Source: Massariosphaeria phaeospora | Taxonomy: Eukaryota > Ascomycota > Dothideomycetes > Pleosporales | Assembly (NCBI GenBank): GCA_011032825.1 | Contig: JAADJZ010000010.1 | Location: 868,001-932,000 of the forward strand | Direction: 5' to 3' | DNA length: 64,000 bases | In this document: positions 46,370 to 57,284 of the stretch, piece by piece | Layout of the letters: the number at the start of each line of letters is the position of its first letter | Position numbering within the stretch: the first letter of the stretch is position 1 | Translations under genes and position numbers: made by a program | The notes under the pieces: model-generated | The model's input: only the letters and a program-made list of their open reading frames with translations | Told to the model about the DNA's origin: nothing | The model's database searches: none

Positions 46370-47113
46370 CTAGCATACATTAGTCACTTTGTTGCTGATC
46401 ATGGGAGGAATTGTTTTACCAAACGCAAATGGCTTGAAGTTCGCGGAGATGGTCTCCCAACTTCCTGCCGGCACTTCATAGAGCTCGTGCATGATACCAA
46501 GATGCTTGTACTTCTTCTCTGCCCCCCTCTCCCACCATAGCCAGCCGCTTCTATGCGCTTTTGCGTGCGCAAAATCGTGTAACCCATCTAAAGTCTTCCA
46601 GTAGGATAACCAAATCATGGTCGTACCGGTATCGTCCCCATTACGAGTTCCCAAAGAATCTCCTGAACCACGTTCTGCTACCATGGATGGTGTATTTCCA
46701 AGATATCCGTATTTGACGCGCTGTGCTTCAGCGTCCTTCCACATGGCTACAAAGTAGTCGTTGATCTCAGCCCCGCCAGGAGACAACCGTCCGTTGGGGT
46801 GTTGAACACTAGCCCCAAGTACTAGTACAACGATGGACTCGCTTGATGAGGTGGTGAGGGTACCATCAGCGCCGGGTATTCTTGTACTTGCGCGCCCGTA
46901 GATCACGCCCTCTTGGTCCTTGTTTCGAAGGTGGCCAATGGCGACGAGGTAGCCACGAATAAAGCGGTAGAGAAGCAGGGCAATAGCTGCTAACGAAGCT
47001 AGGTTCCGGGGAACCAGAGAGCTAAATACACAGTGTACGAGTGCACCCATGAGGAGCCAGGTGGAGACTCTGTAGTCTATGGGTTTCAACCTGAGGTCCA
47101 TCAAGCGTGCCAT
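46370..47113 (-). CDS. DUF4188 family protein with N-terminal membrane helices
   Basis: A single exon encodes 247 residues. Two hydrophobic segments near the N-terminus (about 17-35 STWLLMGALVHCVFSSLV and 38-60 LASLAAIALLLYRFIRG) suggest membrane anchoring. The rest carries the DUF4188 pattern: IVVLVLGASVQHPNGRLSPG, EINDYFVAMWKDAEA, YGYLGNTPSMVAER, MIWLSYWKTLDGLHDFAHAK, HRSGWLWW and HLGIMHELYEVPAGSWETI. The fold is probably a dimeric alpha/beta barrel, as in small heme or monooxygenase-like proteins, and in fungi family members often sit in secondary-metabolism or detoxification loci. The reaction is unknown, and the surrounding genes offer no pathway. Confidence 0.78.
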   Translation of the reverse strand: MARLMDLRLKPIDYRVSTWLLMGALVHCVFSSLVPRNLASLAAIALLLYRFIRGYLVAIGHLRNKDQEGVIYGRASTRIPGADGTLTTSSSESIVVLVLGASVQHPNGRLSPGGAEINDYFVAMWKDAEAQRVKYGYLGNTPSMVAERGSGDSLGTRNGDDTGTTMIWLSYWKTLDGLHDFAHAKAHRSGWLWWERGAEKKYKHLGIMHELYEVPAGSWETISANFKPFAFGKTIPPMISNKVTNVC

Positions 47114-48074
47114 AACGGAGGACTAGATATTGTAGTATACTGTCAACAATACCTAAGAGACGAGAGTAGGGCTGCAGGGGTTTCGTGGTAGAGAAGGATG
47201 TGACTGGGAGGTGAGTAAAAATACCAGCAGGTAAGGAAACTGAACGTATTATATGAGCATGGAGGCACTCCGACCAAAATTGCTGTGCCGCTCACTTGAT
47301 TAAGTGAATCGAAGAAACATGTTGCAGTACTAAGTTCTCGCACGAAACCGATGCAGCGTTACCCGTAGTAGGAAGAGCGCGGAAAGCTGCGCCGTGTGAA
47401 CGCACTAGCTCAGGATTGAACACATCTTTGCATGTACTATGTAGGTCATTAGCCTTGTAATACTAACAATTTGATCCGTTGGATCAAGTTACTTTGCCAG
47501 GCCATGGATATGCTAATGCACCGAGCAAATGTTGATAGTGGAGGCATCCGGGGAGGAGTGTTTTCGACATCGTTGTAGATGATGGTCTACGAGTTTCCTG
47601 TTGAACTTGACATTGACCTGCAAGGCATGTATACTGCTAGTACTCAGAAGCGCTCTCTAAACACGCGTCATCTCTACTAGATGAGGCGTAGCCATCCGCT
47701 TCTTTCCGGGTCCAAGACTAGCATGAAACGTCTCGGAGATTCTCAATCTCACAGTATCAGTGTCGACATTTTCTGCTGGCTTGAAAAACTGTCGTATCAA
47801 AATTGTGTTTTATGTTTTGCACGTCGGTTGGCGTAGTGTTGTTAGTATTGAGCGACCCCTGTGAATGACCGAGGCACCGAGGATGGGTTTTCATCAAATT
47901 TCTTTGCCAAGCCCCGAGGGGTTCGGCAAGCTCGACCCCCGGCTGTCGGCACAGCACGAGCATCGCAACATCATCTCTAGGCGACAGTCGGCGTTCGCTC
48001 TCGCGGTCTTCTAGAAACCTTCACCGGGTCTATCATGGCGCTTTGAACGTACTTTCGGAAACTCTGCGTCTGTT
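47114..48074. other. Intergenic, about 960 bp
   Basis: Divergent gap between the DUF4188 gene and the armadillo-repeat gene. I see no coding frame, repeat or RNA gene. Confidence 0.5.
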
Positions 48075-50165
48075 ATGTCTCGCTCCACTGAATCTCCCGA
48101 GGAGTTCTTGAACGAGGTAGAACAAATTCTCAAAGAGAGTCCAAGACCAGAAAACCAGCAGTTGAAAAATGTACTGTCCAAATTGACAGAGTTAGCAAAT
48201 AACCAGGACGCAGGGACAGCTGAGAAGGCTATTCAGCTTCTTGGCACTGCGGCAGGACAACAACGTAAGGGCTAGGAAATTAGGCGAAAGAGTTCTCTCG
48301 ACTTACTCGTATGCAGCAGTATGGCAGACGCCGTTTCGAGAATCTGGACTTCTGGAATATGTCACGCAAAGCCTTGATCCTTCCGGGACTCCGCTGGCTT
48401 TGGTGAAGCAATGCTTAAGAGTCACTGGTAATTGTGTTGCAGACAACGGTACGGTTACACCAACTTTGCGTGAGCCTAATCTAACTTTGTTCCAGATGTA
48501 AATCGCAGTATCGTTATGCAGAGCTTTGCAGCACTTGTAGGATGTCTAGATAAACGGGAGCTAGCAACTACGGCTTTGGCGGTAACGCTCAATCTATGCA
48601 ATGATTTTGGTACGTCTGTCCTACTTTTCAAAGTCCTTACGTTCATGTGTTGCAGAACCTGCCCAAATCAAAGCCGCTGAAATACGTCTGGACAAAACCA
48701 TCGCAATGCTGCTTGTAACTGACAGGATCCCGGAGGAGGCTATTGAGTACGCCACCGATCTTCTCACCTGGACCACCGAAAACCTCTCAGCTACACAAAT
48801 CATGGATGAGGCCTCGGTAGAAACATTTGAAAGCCTTCTTACAGCGACCCTCAGGACCGAAGAAGAGCAAAACCATGAGTTTGTTGCTATCTTAGCTCAT
48901 TACCTACAAGACCCTGGGTTCCAGCAGAAGGTGACCAATCCTGACACCTTAGCAAGATTGGTCGATCTTACACTGAATTACGAATCACGGTTGACATCAG
49001 AGGAGGTGGACGGCGCTTTTAAGACACTGGGTGCTCAACAGAATGCAGAGACTGCTCCTTCAGAAGGGATTACTGTTATTCTAGTATCGCAACTGATCAA
49101 CTCACTTTCGGCTATGACTGCATCCGATGCCTTCGTCCATAACTTCAGTATCGAGAGTACTGTTGTTCGGAAGCTCATTTCGAATCTATCTTCTTCAGCA
49201 GCATCTCCATTGACTGTCTGTACCTGCGTCATGCTCGGAAACCTCGCTACCTCGGACGAATCCTCAACGAACATGGTCGAAAAAGCAGGCCTGCACATTC
49301 CCCTTGGCGAGATCCTTTCGTCCCGTAAGGAGAGCGCACTATTGTACGCTGCGGCGGCGGCCACGCGCCATCTCGCGTTCCCAGAGCGGAACAGAACAGT
49401 ACTGGGAGAAACGGGTCTGATCGAGACGTGCTGTAGTCTCCTCCTGAACCAGGATCCTTCAGTGCGTGGTGAGGCCGCAGCCATCATATGCAAGCTCGTG
49501 TCTGGCAATATCTCCAATATCACGAGAGTTGTCCAGGGAGAAGTTCCGGAAGACATTGCACTCGCACAATTACCAGATGTCGAGACCCCAACAAAACCGA
49601 CATTGCTATATCATATCGTCTCCCAAGCCTTGGTTCCTTCGGCACCTCTACCTAGCACAAACATGAAGAACCCTATGATCGAGCTTGGTCGAAGCATCAT
49701 TGCCATACTACGCCATCTCGCTCAGTCAGACGCCGATCAAGACAGCAAGTTTATACTGCAACAACTACTCCAGACTCCACTAGTTGCTCGACCCCTAGCT
49801 CGACTCGTTCGCCAGCGCTTCTACGCCGAGGCGAGGTCAGAAGGACTTCTAGGACTGGGATTGCTGGCACAATTCGGTGAAGGCGCTGTAGCTGTGATCG
49901 ATGAGCTCAAAAACGATTCTGGGTTGCTGCAAGCCATCAAGGAGTTTATAGGGGAGCAAAGAAATGACGAAGCGGGCATGAGGAGAGACCATCAGAATGC
50001 TATCGTGCTTTTATATGGACTTGCTAACAACGGGGTGAGTCTATACCGAGCTACGAGCTCTGAAGATTGTATCATACTGACCAGTCGTAGGAAAGTGCAA
50101 TGGAAGGACCTCTTAAGCAAGATGTCGACGCACTGCGTGCAGACCTGGCTAGACTTGCGATCTGA
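48075..50165 (+). CDS. SmgGDS/Rap1GDS1-like armadillo-repeat protein
   Basis: Five exons, 48075-48264, 48317-48448, 48496-48609, 48656-50034 and 50091-50165, encode 629 residues; introns are 46-56 bp. The protein is built of repeated helical units, for example FRESGLLEYVTQSL, ALVKQCLRVTGNCVADN, MQSFAALVGCLDKRELATTA, LARLVDLTLNYESRL, VCTCVMLGNLATSDESSTNM and YAEARSEGLLGLGLLAQFGE. The order LVKQCLRVTGNCVADN/DVNRSIVM fits the fungal relatives of SmgGDS, which bind prenylated small GTPases (Rap1, RhoA type) and promote GDP release or trafficking. The last exon ends in ALRADLARLAI. A first-exon acceptor three bases further (48320) is equally possible. The stop codon lies inside a 35-bp tandem duplication. 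Confidence 0.7.
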
Positions 50166-50220
50166 TTCACTAGACGTACCTGGCTAGACTTGCGATCTGA
50201 TTCACTGGACGTACCTGGCT
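50144..50220 (+). repeat. 35-bp tandem duplication across the stop codon
   Basis: Copy 1 (50144-50178) and copy 2 (50179-50213) begin CCTGGCTAGACTTGCGATCT and differ by one base; a third partial copy of 7 bp follows. The first copy contains the TGA of the armadillo gene. Confidence 0.93.
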
Positions 50221-50907
50221 ATCTCCCAGATAATGATGGAATAACTTACAAGTGCTGGGGCGTTTAAACTCACTCGCAGACGGCCACAGACTCTAGTACA
50301 AATGCATGAACAGCGGTTCGTAGAGTATAATGCAAGACGGACCCAACGGAATTCACGATACGTCATATAATCGTACCAATGAAAGCTCGTAGACTATGAG
50401 TCGTATAAAATAGCCTCGGGTAGATAGCTGGTGATCCATGGTATTCGACTTTGACTGTTCCATTAGATTTCACTCGGGCGATTTCACTCCGGGCGACAGA
50501 GTACATGAAAATGGCATCATTAGGCTACCCCACAGACCCACTTCTGCAACGTGAGGGTGTAACAGTGACAAACAACCTTGGAAGAGATAGGCAATTGGAA
50601 AGCCAGGCATGATTGCGTGGCAACAACTAGGGGCTGGCTCAAAAGGTGGAGATCCTAAGAGCGTAATCACAATGCTTTTGATTGGCTAGATCGATGTCAG
50701 GTGATCGCGCTTAAGCCCTCTACCTAAAGTGAGTCAATCATACCACCACGGTAGTACGCCGGACAAAGAGTACGCGCCTACGTATATAAACCCGCAAGGT
50801 CCTGTATTTGGCTGCTTTCCTCAACTACTCTCACACAGTCAAAGTTTGCAGTCGGATTTCAGTCTCCATACCAGTACCTCTCAACTACCGACATTAACTC
50901 TACCACG
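50166..50907. promoter_or_regulatory. Intergenic; metallothionein promoter
   Basis: The left part is 3' sequence after the armadillo gene. The right part holds the metallothionein promoter with a TATA-like box at 50783-50790 and a CT-rich leader. I did not find an unambiguous metal-response element. Confidence 0.5.
50783..50790 (+). promoter_or_regulatory. TATA-like box of the metallothionein gene
   Basis: TATATAAA lies 118 bp before the ATG, a spacing plausible for an inducible fungal gene with a leader of about 80-90 nt. Confidence 0.5.
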
Positions 50908-51297
50908 ATGACTTGCTGTGGACGTAACAACGGCCAGTGCGTTTGCGCAAACGAGGCCACCTGCTCTTGCGGCAAGCAGCCCGCTCTCCAGTGCAGTATG
51001 TTTCAGCCAACCTTCCTATCTTCTTTGACTTCTCTAGCTAGCTACCAGCTACTAGCTGTCCGCTCCCTTATATTTCTATACTAACATCTTACCACTAGCC
51101 TGTTCAAAGGCTGCGACCGAGAACAAGATGTCCGACTCCATGTGTGCTTGCGGAAAACGTCCCGAGGGTATGTCCATCCTACCTAAGCTTGCTGGCCGCT
51201 CAGCGACTAACTGATTGTTGTAGATGCTTGCACATGCAGCCGCAGCGACAATGCTGGCTCCTCGGAACTCGAGACCGATCTCACCACGAAGAAATAG
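50908..51297 (+). CDS. Cysteine-rich metallothionein-like protein
   Basis: Three exons, 50908-50995, 51099-51167 and 51224-51297, encode 76 residues; introns are 103 and 56 bp. The protein starts MTCCGRNNGQCVCANEATCS and has 13 Cys arranged as CC, CxC and CxCG motifs: CVC, CSCGKQP, CTCSK, CACGKRP and CTCSRS. The CGK(Q/R)P units recur twice, so the protein looks like a tandem array of metal-binding modules. Aromatic residues are absent, as in metallothioneins. It matches a group of fungal copper-metallothionein-like proteins that I recall (Candida Crd2 type). It would act in the cytosol by binding Cu or Zn through thiolates. The last ~20 residues lack Cys (SSELETDLTTKK). No exon exceeds 30 codons. 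Confidence 0.85.
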
Positions 51298-52089
51298 GTG
51301 CCACTTTCCGGGGATCGCTTTGGGGACTCGGAATGGAGGCGCGATGGTCATCTGGCGGTATTCTGGCGCTTGGAAAGGGTCGACGGTTTATGTATGGGCT
51401 GGCAGCTTCCGCGGTTTTGGCGTAGAAGCGGGTGTTGCCTCTTGAAGACCCTAACATGACTGGTATGGACATGACGACGGTGGTGGAGGTGTCTGTTTGT
51501 TAGCAATACGATCCTCTATTATCAGTTTTGTCATCTGATGTTGTGAAGTGTGGGTTAGGGAGGTGTCGATCGCGTTTCTTGGTCAGCTGTACGCTCGCGA
51601 TATGGCCGGATGAGCATCCGCTGCCAAAATGTATTGAGCGACCGCGCTGGTCAGGTAGATGATGTCGAAGGAGCCCGCCCTGGACCTCGGGAGGAGAGGC
51701 GGCGGACGGGCTTAGGCGAGAACTTGGCGGCGGAGCCAAGAGGCCCTGACCAAAGCACCACCACTCCCGCATCCACGCGCATCAAACATACAGCTGCAAC
51801 ACGGCCGCCTGCAGCTCATTCGGCGACTGTTTCTCCTGCTCGCTTTCTTTCACACGTTCATGTCTCTCGTCCTCGCCCAGTTTAAAGAAACAAACTCAAC
51901 ATCCCACCACCTCCGGACCCCTTTCGCGACCATTCCCCTCACAACACCACCACGGTGCTCGTTCCGCAGCGAATAGCTTGAGAAACGTTATTCTAGCCCG
52001 CCCTTCCTCCTCCAACCGTCGTTTTGTCGGGCTATCTTCCCGGCGGGAACCGCCCGCCCCAAAGCCTGGCGACTTCGGTAACAGCGAAG
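51298..52089. other. Intergenic; promoter of the AP-2 alpha gene
   Basis: This holds the metallothionein 3' end, then GC-rich sequence and a C-rich stretch (51890-52020) before the adaptin ATG. Frames here are not protein-like. Confidence 0.5.
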
Positions 52090-55000
52090 ATGGCGTCAGG
52101 TCCGGCCGGAGGGCTCTTCAGCCGGAACAACAATGGCAATGTGCCGACAATGCGAGGTACAGGCGACGTTGGTAGACATTTACGGACTATGCTCATATAC
52201 TGTGTGCAGGTTTGGTGTCCTTCATTGCAGACTTGAGAAACGCTCGGGCGAGAGAGCTGGAGGAGAAGAGGATTAATAAAGAGCTGGCAAATATACGGTT
52301 CGTGGTCTCTATGCGGTGATTCGTCGTGATGCTAACGCGATTCGTAGGCAAAAGTTCAGAGGTACTGCTCAAAGACCCGCTCTCGTCGCATTACTTCTGA
52401 CGTCAATTTCTAGATGGCCGACTTGACGGATACTCGAAGAAGAAATACGTTTGCAAGGTACTTGGGCCGCTACAACATAGTCTGACACTACTAATGAAGA
52501 AAGCTTCTGTACATATACATACTTGGCTGGAACGTCGATTTCGGCCACCTTGAAGCCGTGAATCTCATCTCGGCAACTAAATACTCAGAGAAACAGATCG
52601 GATACCTAGCGGTCACCTTATTCCTCCACGAAGAGCACGAACTGCTCCACCTCGTTGTCAATAGCATAAGAAAGGATCTGTTGGATCACAATGAGCTGAA
52701 CAATTGCCTGGCACTGCATGCTATTGCCAATGTTGGCAGCAAAGAGATGGGCGAGGCACTGAGCTCGGATGTACACCAGTTGCTGATTTCTCCGTCAGTC
52801 ATATCATTGCCAGTTGCAAGAGTTACGTCTAATCTAGGACAGGGCATCGAAGGCATTTGTGAAAAAGAAGGCGGCGCTTACACTACTTCGACTGTACCGG
52901 AAATACCCTAGCATTGTCCAGAACGAGTGGGCTGAACGCATAATCTCACTGATGGACGACACGGATATGGGCGTCGCCCTTTCTGTCACCTCTTTAGTCA
53001 TGGCTCTCGTCCAAGATAACCAGGAGCAGTACAAGGGGAGCTACGTAAAAGCCGCTAGCAGATTAAAGAGGATAGTAGTGGACAATGAGTGTGCTGAAGG
53101 TTATTACTACTACAAGGTGCCATGTCCCTGGATCCAGGTCAAGCTCCTTAGGCTGCTCCAGTACTATCCGCCTCCAGGTTGGTGAAATGATTTCTTGCGC
53201 TGATGCACTCACTGACTGTCACCACAGAGGATTCCCATGTTCGTAAGCTTATCCGCGAAGCGTTACAGAAGATTATGGACTCAGCGTTGGAAATGCCCAA
53301 GAACGTACAGCAAAACAACGCCCAAAACGCAGTTTTATTCGAAGCTATCAATCTCGTCATACATCTAGACACAGAGCACGATCTAATGGTTCAAATATCA
53401 ACACGGTTAGGCAAATTCATCGCATCACGAGAGACCAACGTACGCTACTTAGGCCTAGAAGCGATGACCCACTTAGCGGCGCGAGCGGAAACCCTAGATC
53501 CCATCAAGAAGCACCAAGCCATCATCATCGGGTCGCTAAGAGACAGAGATATTAGTGTCAGAAGACAAGGTTTGGACCTACTATACAGCATGTGCGATCC
53601 GACAAACGCTCAAGCTATCGTTGGAGAACTCCTCCGATATCTCCAATCCGCGGACTATGCTATAAGAGAAGAGATGGTGCTCAAGATAGCAATCTTGACC
53701 GAGAAATATGCGACAGACGTGCAATGGTACGTCGATATCACGTTACGGCTAATCGCTATGGCGGGAGATCATGTTAGCGACGAAGTATGGCAGCGCGTCA
53801 TTCAAATCGTGACAAACAACGAAGAGCTTCAGGTCTATGCCGCCCAAAACATTTTACAATACGTCAAAGCAGATTGTCATGAGACACTGGTGAAGATTGG
53901 AGGTTATCTCCTTGGCGAATTCGGCCATCTGATTGCAGACAACAAGGGATCCAACCCGATTGAACAGTACTTGGCGCTCAACGCGAAGATGCGAGGCTGC
54001 TCATCGACTACAAGAGCCATAATTCTGTCATGTTTTGTCAAATATGTCAACCTCTTCCCGGAGATCAAGCCGCAACTTCTTCAGACGTTCCGCGCATATA
54101 GTCATTCGCTTGATTCAGAATTACAGCAACGGGCTTGTGAATACCTCGCACTCGCCAGCATGCCGACCGATGACCTATTACGGACCGTATGCGATGAAAT
54201 GCCTCCGTTCCCGGAACGGACATCGGCACTACTCTCCCGCTTACACCAGAAGCATTCTACGACCAGTGACAAACGCACCTGGGTTGTTGGAGGAAAAGAT
54301 GCGAATGCTGACCCTAGTGAATTCAAGCTAGCAAGGAGCTTCACGAATTCGTCTATATCGCGAAAGGACAACATTCCAGTCCAATCGAATGGCATGAATG
54401 GAGTTGGTGCAGTCTCAAATGATCTTGCGGGTCTGGATCTGAACGTCGACACCAGCAAGGTTCTAAAGGCACCAAATCTCGCCAGTGCTGCTCATCTGAG
54501 TCCTGACTGGGAAACCGGTTATCTTCGCCTTCTGCTCCGTCAGGAGGGTATACTTTATGAGGACGCACAGATCCAGATCGGGCTGCGAACAGAATATCGC
54601 GGCCAACTGGGTTGTGTTATTTTTTACTTCACTAACAAATCCTCGTTTTCCATGGGATCATTTACAACTACACTCGACAATAAGTCTTCTGAGACTTTGA
54701 AATCGGATATCAAGGGCCTACCGGATACAATTATCGCACCTGAAGGCCAGACACACCAGACCATCATGTTTGAGGCTAAGAACGTCTTCACTGAAGCACC
54801 AACCATCCGCATCTCGTACCTTGCCGGAGCCCTTCAAGCTCTCACCCTCCAACTACCTGTTGTCCTACACAAGTATATGGACTCAGCCGAGCTCAGTGGC
54901 GACGACTTCTTCAAGCGCTGGAAGCAGATTGGCGGCGAGCCGCGCGAAGCCCAAGCCATCTTCGGTCTCGTGAACAAGAGTCGGACGATGAACGCAGGTT

Positions 55001-55317
55001 TCGTGCGGACTGTTGTTCAGGGCTTCAAGTGGGGTATACTCGAAGGCCTCGACCCGAACGGCAAGAATGTCGTCGGTGCCACGGTGCTCCATACGAGTGA
55101 AGGAGGCAAGTTCGGATGTCTTCTGAGGTTGGAGCCCAACTACGAAACCCAGGTACGTTCTCCTCCAGCAGGCAGGCCACTTCGCACAGGCGCACAATGA
55201 CTAATGCAACTGCAGATGTACCGCATCACCATCCGCGCAACCGACGAAGCGGTCCCGCCCGTCCTCATCAAAGCCATGGAGGAGCGCCTCTCGCAGGGCG
55301 TCGAAGGCCTGGTCTAA
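52090..55317 (+). CDS. AP-2 complex subunit alpha (alpha-adaptin)
   Basis: Eight exons, 52090-52156, 52210-52297, 52348-52361, 52414-52457, 52504-52793, 52843-53177, 53228-55152 and 55216-55317, encode 954 residues. The third exon is only 14 bp and reads RQKFR across its junctions. The trunk is the adaptin solenoid: GLVSFIADLRNARARELEEK, KKKYVCKLLYIYILGWNVDF, LALHAIANVGSKEMGEAL and LKRIVVDNECAEGYYYY. The C-terminal appendage has DDFFKRWKQIGGEPREAQAI and ends VLIKAMEERLSQGVEGLV. Alpha-adaptin binds PIP2 and cargo and recruits clathrin in endocytosis at the plasma membrane; in filamentous fungi AP-2 also works at the hyphal tip collar. The linker around residues 620-690 is short and polar. The 14-bp exon is essential for frame. 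Confidence 0.93.
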
Positions 55318-55889
55318 ACCTAAACCCGCCCAGCCTTTCTCCAACCCAGCTTTCGCGCGTATACACCGATCTAGCTGCGCTGGGCTTTCGTGTAATCAAA
55401 CGTAGGGACGCTTTAGCCGTGGGGTGTGGGGGCAGGGCAGGGCAAATGCGTAGTTTCTTGTCGATAGGTAATGTTTGTTTGTTTGTTTTGGAAGGGGAGT
55501 CAGCGGGCATGAAATGGGCAGACCTTTTTGATGGACTGGCTGTTGCATTTTTTTCGTTCTGGAGAAAATAAATGCGTGCGCGCGTGCGCTGACGACTCGG
55601 TCGCATACCCCTGTCGTTCGCATGAGCTGAATATTTTTTTAACTCTTTGGATTGGAGCGTTTTAGTAGAAGAGAATACATGGACTTTGTGTGTGGAGACA
55701 GCTTGAACAGTGCGGCGGAATCTCGTCGTTCATTTCATACTACCGTTTATATATATGAAGATTGTCCCAGGCTCTTAGTTTGAGTTGTGTTGTTTCACGC
55801 GCTTCAGGTCTAAGGGCTGCCGTCTTCTCTGTTAAACGTCTAATACTTAGCCGCCTCCATTTTGCTCTTTGTCCTGACCCTAGACAACA
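55318..55889. other. Intergenic between convergent genes
   Basis: 3' sequence of the adaptin gene, including T-rich stretches near 55625-55645, up to the 3' end of the NADAR gene. Nothing else is recognised. Confidence 0.55.
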
Positions 55890-56550
55890 TTACTCTGCCT
55901 TTCTCTTTCCCTCCTCCTCCTCCTCCTCTTGCTGCTGCTCCCTTCTTTCCTCCTCTTCCCTCAACCTGCTCCTCACCCTCTCCAACGCCTTGCCCAACAA
56001 ATTACCCCCCCATCTCCTCCGATTCGACTCCGCCACGCTCTCCGCAAACCCAATCCCCCAGACGCGATCATACGGACTCGCTTCCACGATCTCGCGGTCG
56101 CCGGTGCTGAGCAGCAGGCCGCGCAGCGTGGCGGCGTCGTCGGAGACGGTGAATTTGTGGTAGTTGCCGGCTTCGACGAGGGGGGATTTGTCTGTGGGGT
56201 GTGGATTATTAGGGAAGAGGAGAAAGATACGGATAATATAGTGAGTGGTAAGAGGAAGTAAAAACGGCGCCATACATACACTCGTCCCAGATCTTTTGGT
56301 CGAACCCTTTGACCTGCCTGCCGAGCGCCTTGTGCGTTTTCGGGTCCAGCGTGTCGATCATTCGTGTCGCGGTCGCGGCGTCGTGGAAGAGCCGCGCTTT
56401 CTGCACCATCATCCACATCTCGGTGGTGGCGTACGTGGTGCCGGCGTGGGTGAAGGGCGAGTGGTACCATTGCGAGAGGTAGCCGTGGCCTTGGGTGGGG
56501 AGGTGGAAGTAGACGGGTTTGGAGCATGGTGGAACGGATTGGGGGGGCAT
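55890..56550 (-). CDS. NADAR (YbiA/DUF1768) domain protein
   Basis: Two exons, 56550-56280 and 56191-55890, encode 190 residues; the 88-bp intron splits a Tyr codon. The start was placed at MPPQSVPPCSKPVYFH; an in-frame ATG 56 codons upstream would add a Pro/His-rich leader that looks untranslated. NADAR signatures are clear: YATTEMWMMVQKARLFHDA, LDPKTHKALGRQVKGFDQKI, VEAGNYHKFTVSDDAATLRG, LLLSTGDREIVEASPYDRVW and GIGF. NADAR proteins are N-glycosidases: YbiA hydrolyses reactive riboflavin-pathway intermediates and other members remove ADP-ribose from DNA or nucleic acids. The C-terminus is a highly charged Glu/Gln/Arg coiled coil. The substrate of this protein is not known. Confidence 0.85.
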
Positions 56551-57284
56551 GGTGGGTGGGTGGGGATGTCGATGGGGGGTGGGGGGGAGTCGAGGAGTTT
56601 GATCGTGAGTTCGAAGTTGATGCTGGATTCCTGTTAAAAAGAACTTTTTCGTCTTTTCGTTTGCGGCTTGAGATGCAGGTGGGTGTGGGGGGCATGGCGG
56701 GTGGGTTAAAGTTGACACGTTGGATTGAACCGTGAAACGACTGATGCCACTCTGCGCTTTGCTCCTATCACGTATCTGCTACATGTCACCCGCGACGGTT
56801 TTGCACGATAGAAAGGTGTATGAAAGGCAAATTTTGTTATTTTTATTAATGTTGCGGGTGCCTCAGCTGTGGCTTTCGCTCAGCCACTGCGACACGCTAG
56901 CTAAATAGGTATGGGCCAGGAGCATGAAGTCACTCGCCCTGTCTGCCTTCCGAGTGTAAATACGTGAGTGGCTGGTTGTTGCAATACCTTCGAAGTGCGC
57001 GCGGAATTCGTCTAACGGTCCTGAGTCGTTGCTTCGTCCGCCCGTTCGTTCACGCACCCTGTATCAGTGTGTTCAGTGAATAGGTATTGTTAGATGAATG
57101 ATGGAGTTACGAGGATCGATAGATCTGTAGTGCATATATATGTACTGCGTACTCGCGTCGCGCCTAAACTGACACATTGTCATAGTACAACTATGCACTT
57201 GCAAAGAGATAAGTGCCGTTCACATATACATTACGTGGGTATCGGTGTATCAAGGTTACGAATCTAGCGAACACACCTCAGCCA
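56551..57284. other. Intergenic
   Basis: Upstream of the NADAR gene and downstream of the F-box-like gene. A minus-strand frame at 56863-57057 ends SVSQWLSESHS but has no ATG and no clear upstream exon, so I leave it unassigned. Confidence 0.45.

Noticed and set aside
56863..57057. Minus-strand frame ending in SVSQWLSESHS, possibly a terminal exon
   Set aside because: It begins without ATG, and no upstream exon joined through the nearby ACAG acceptor in a consistent phase.
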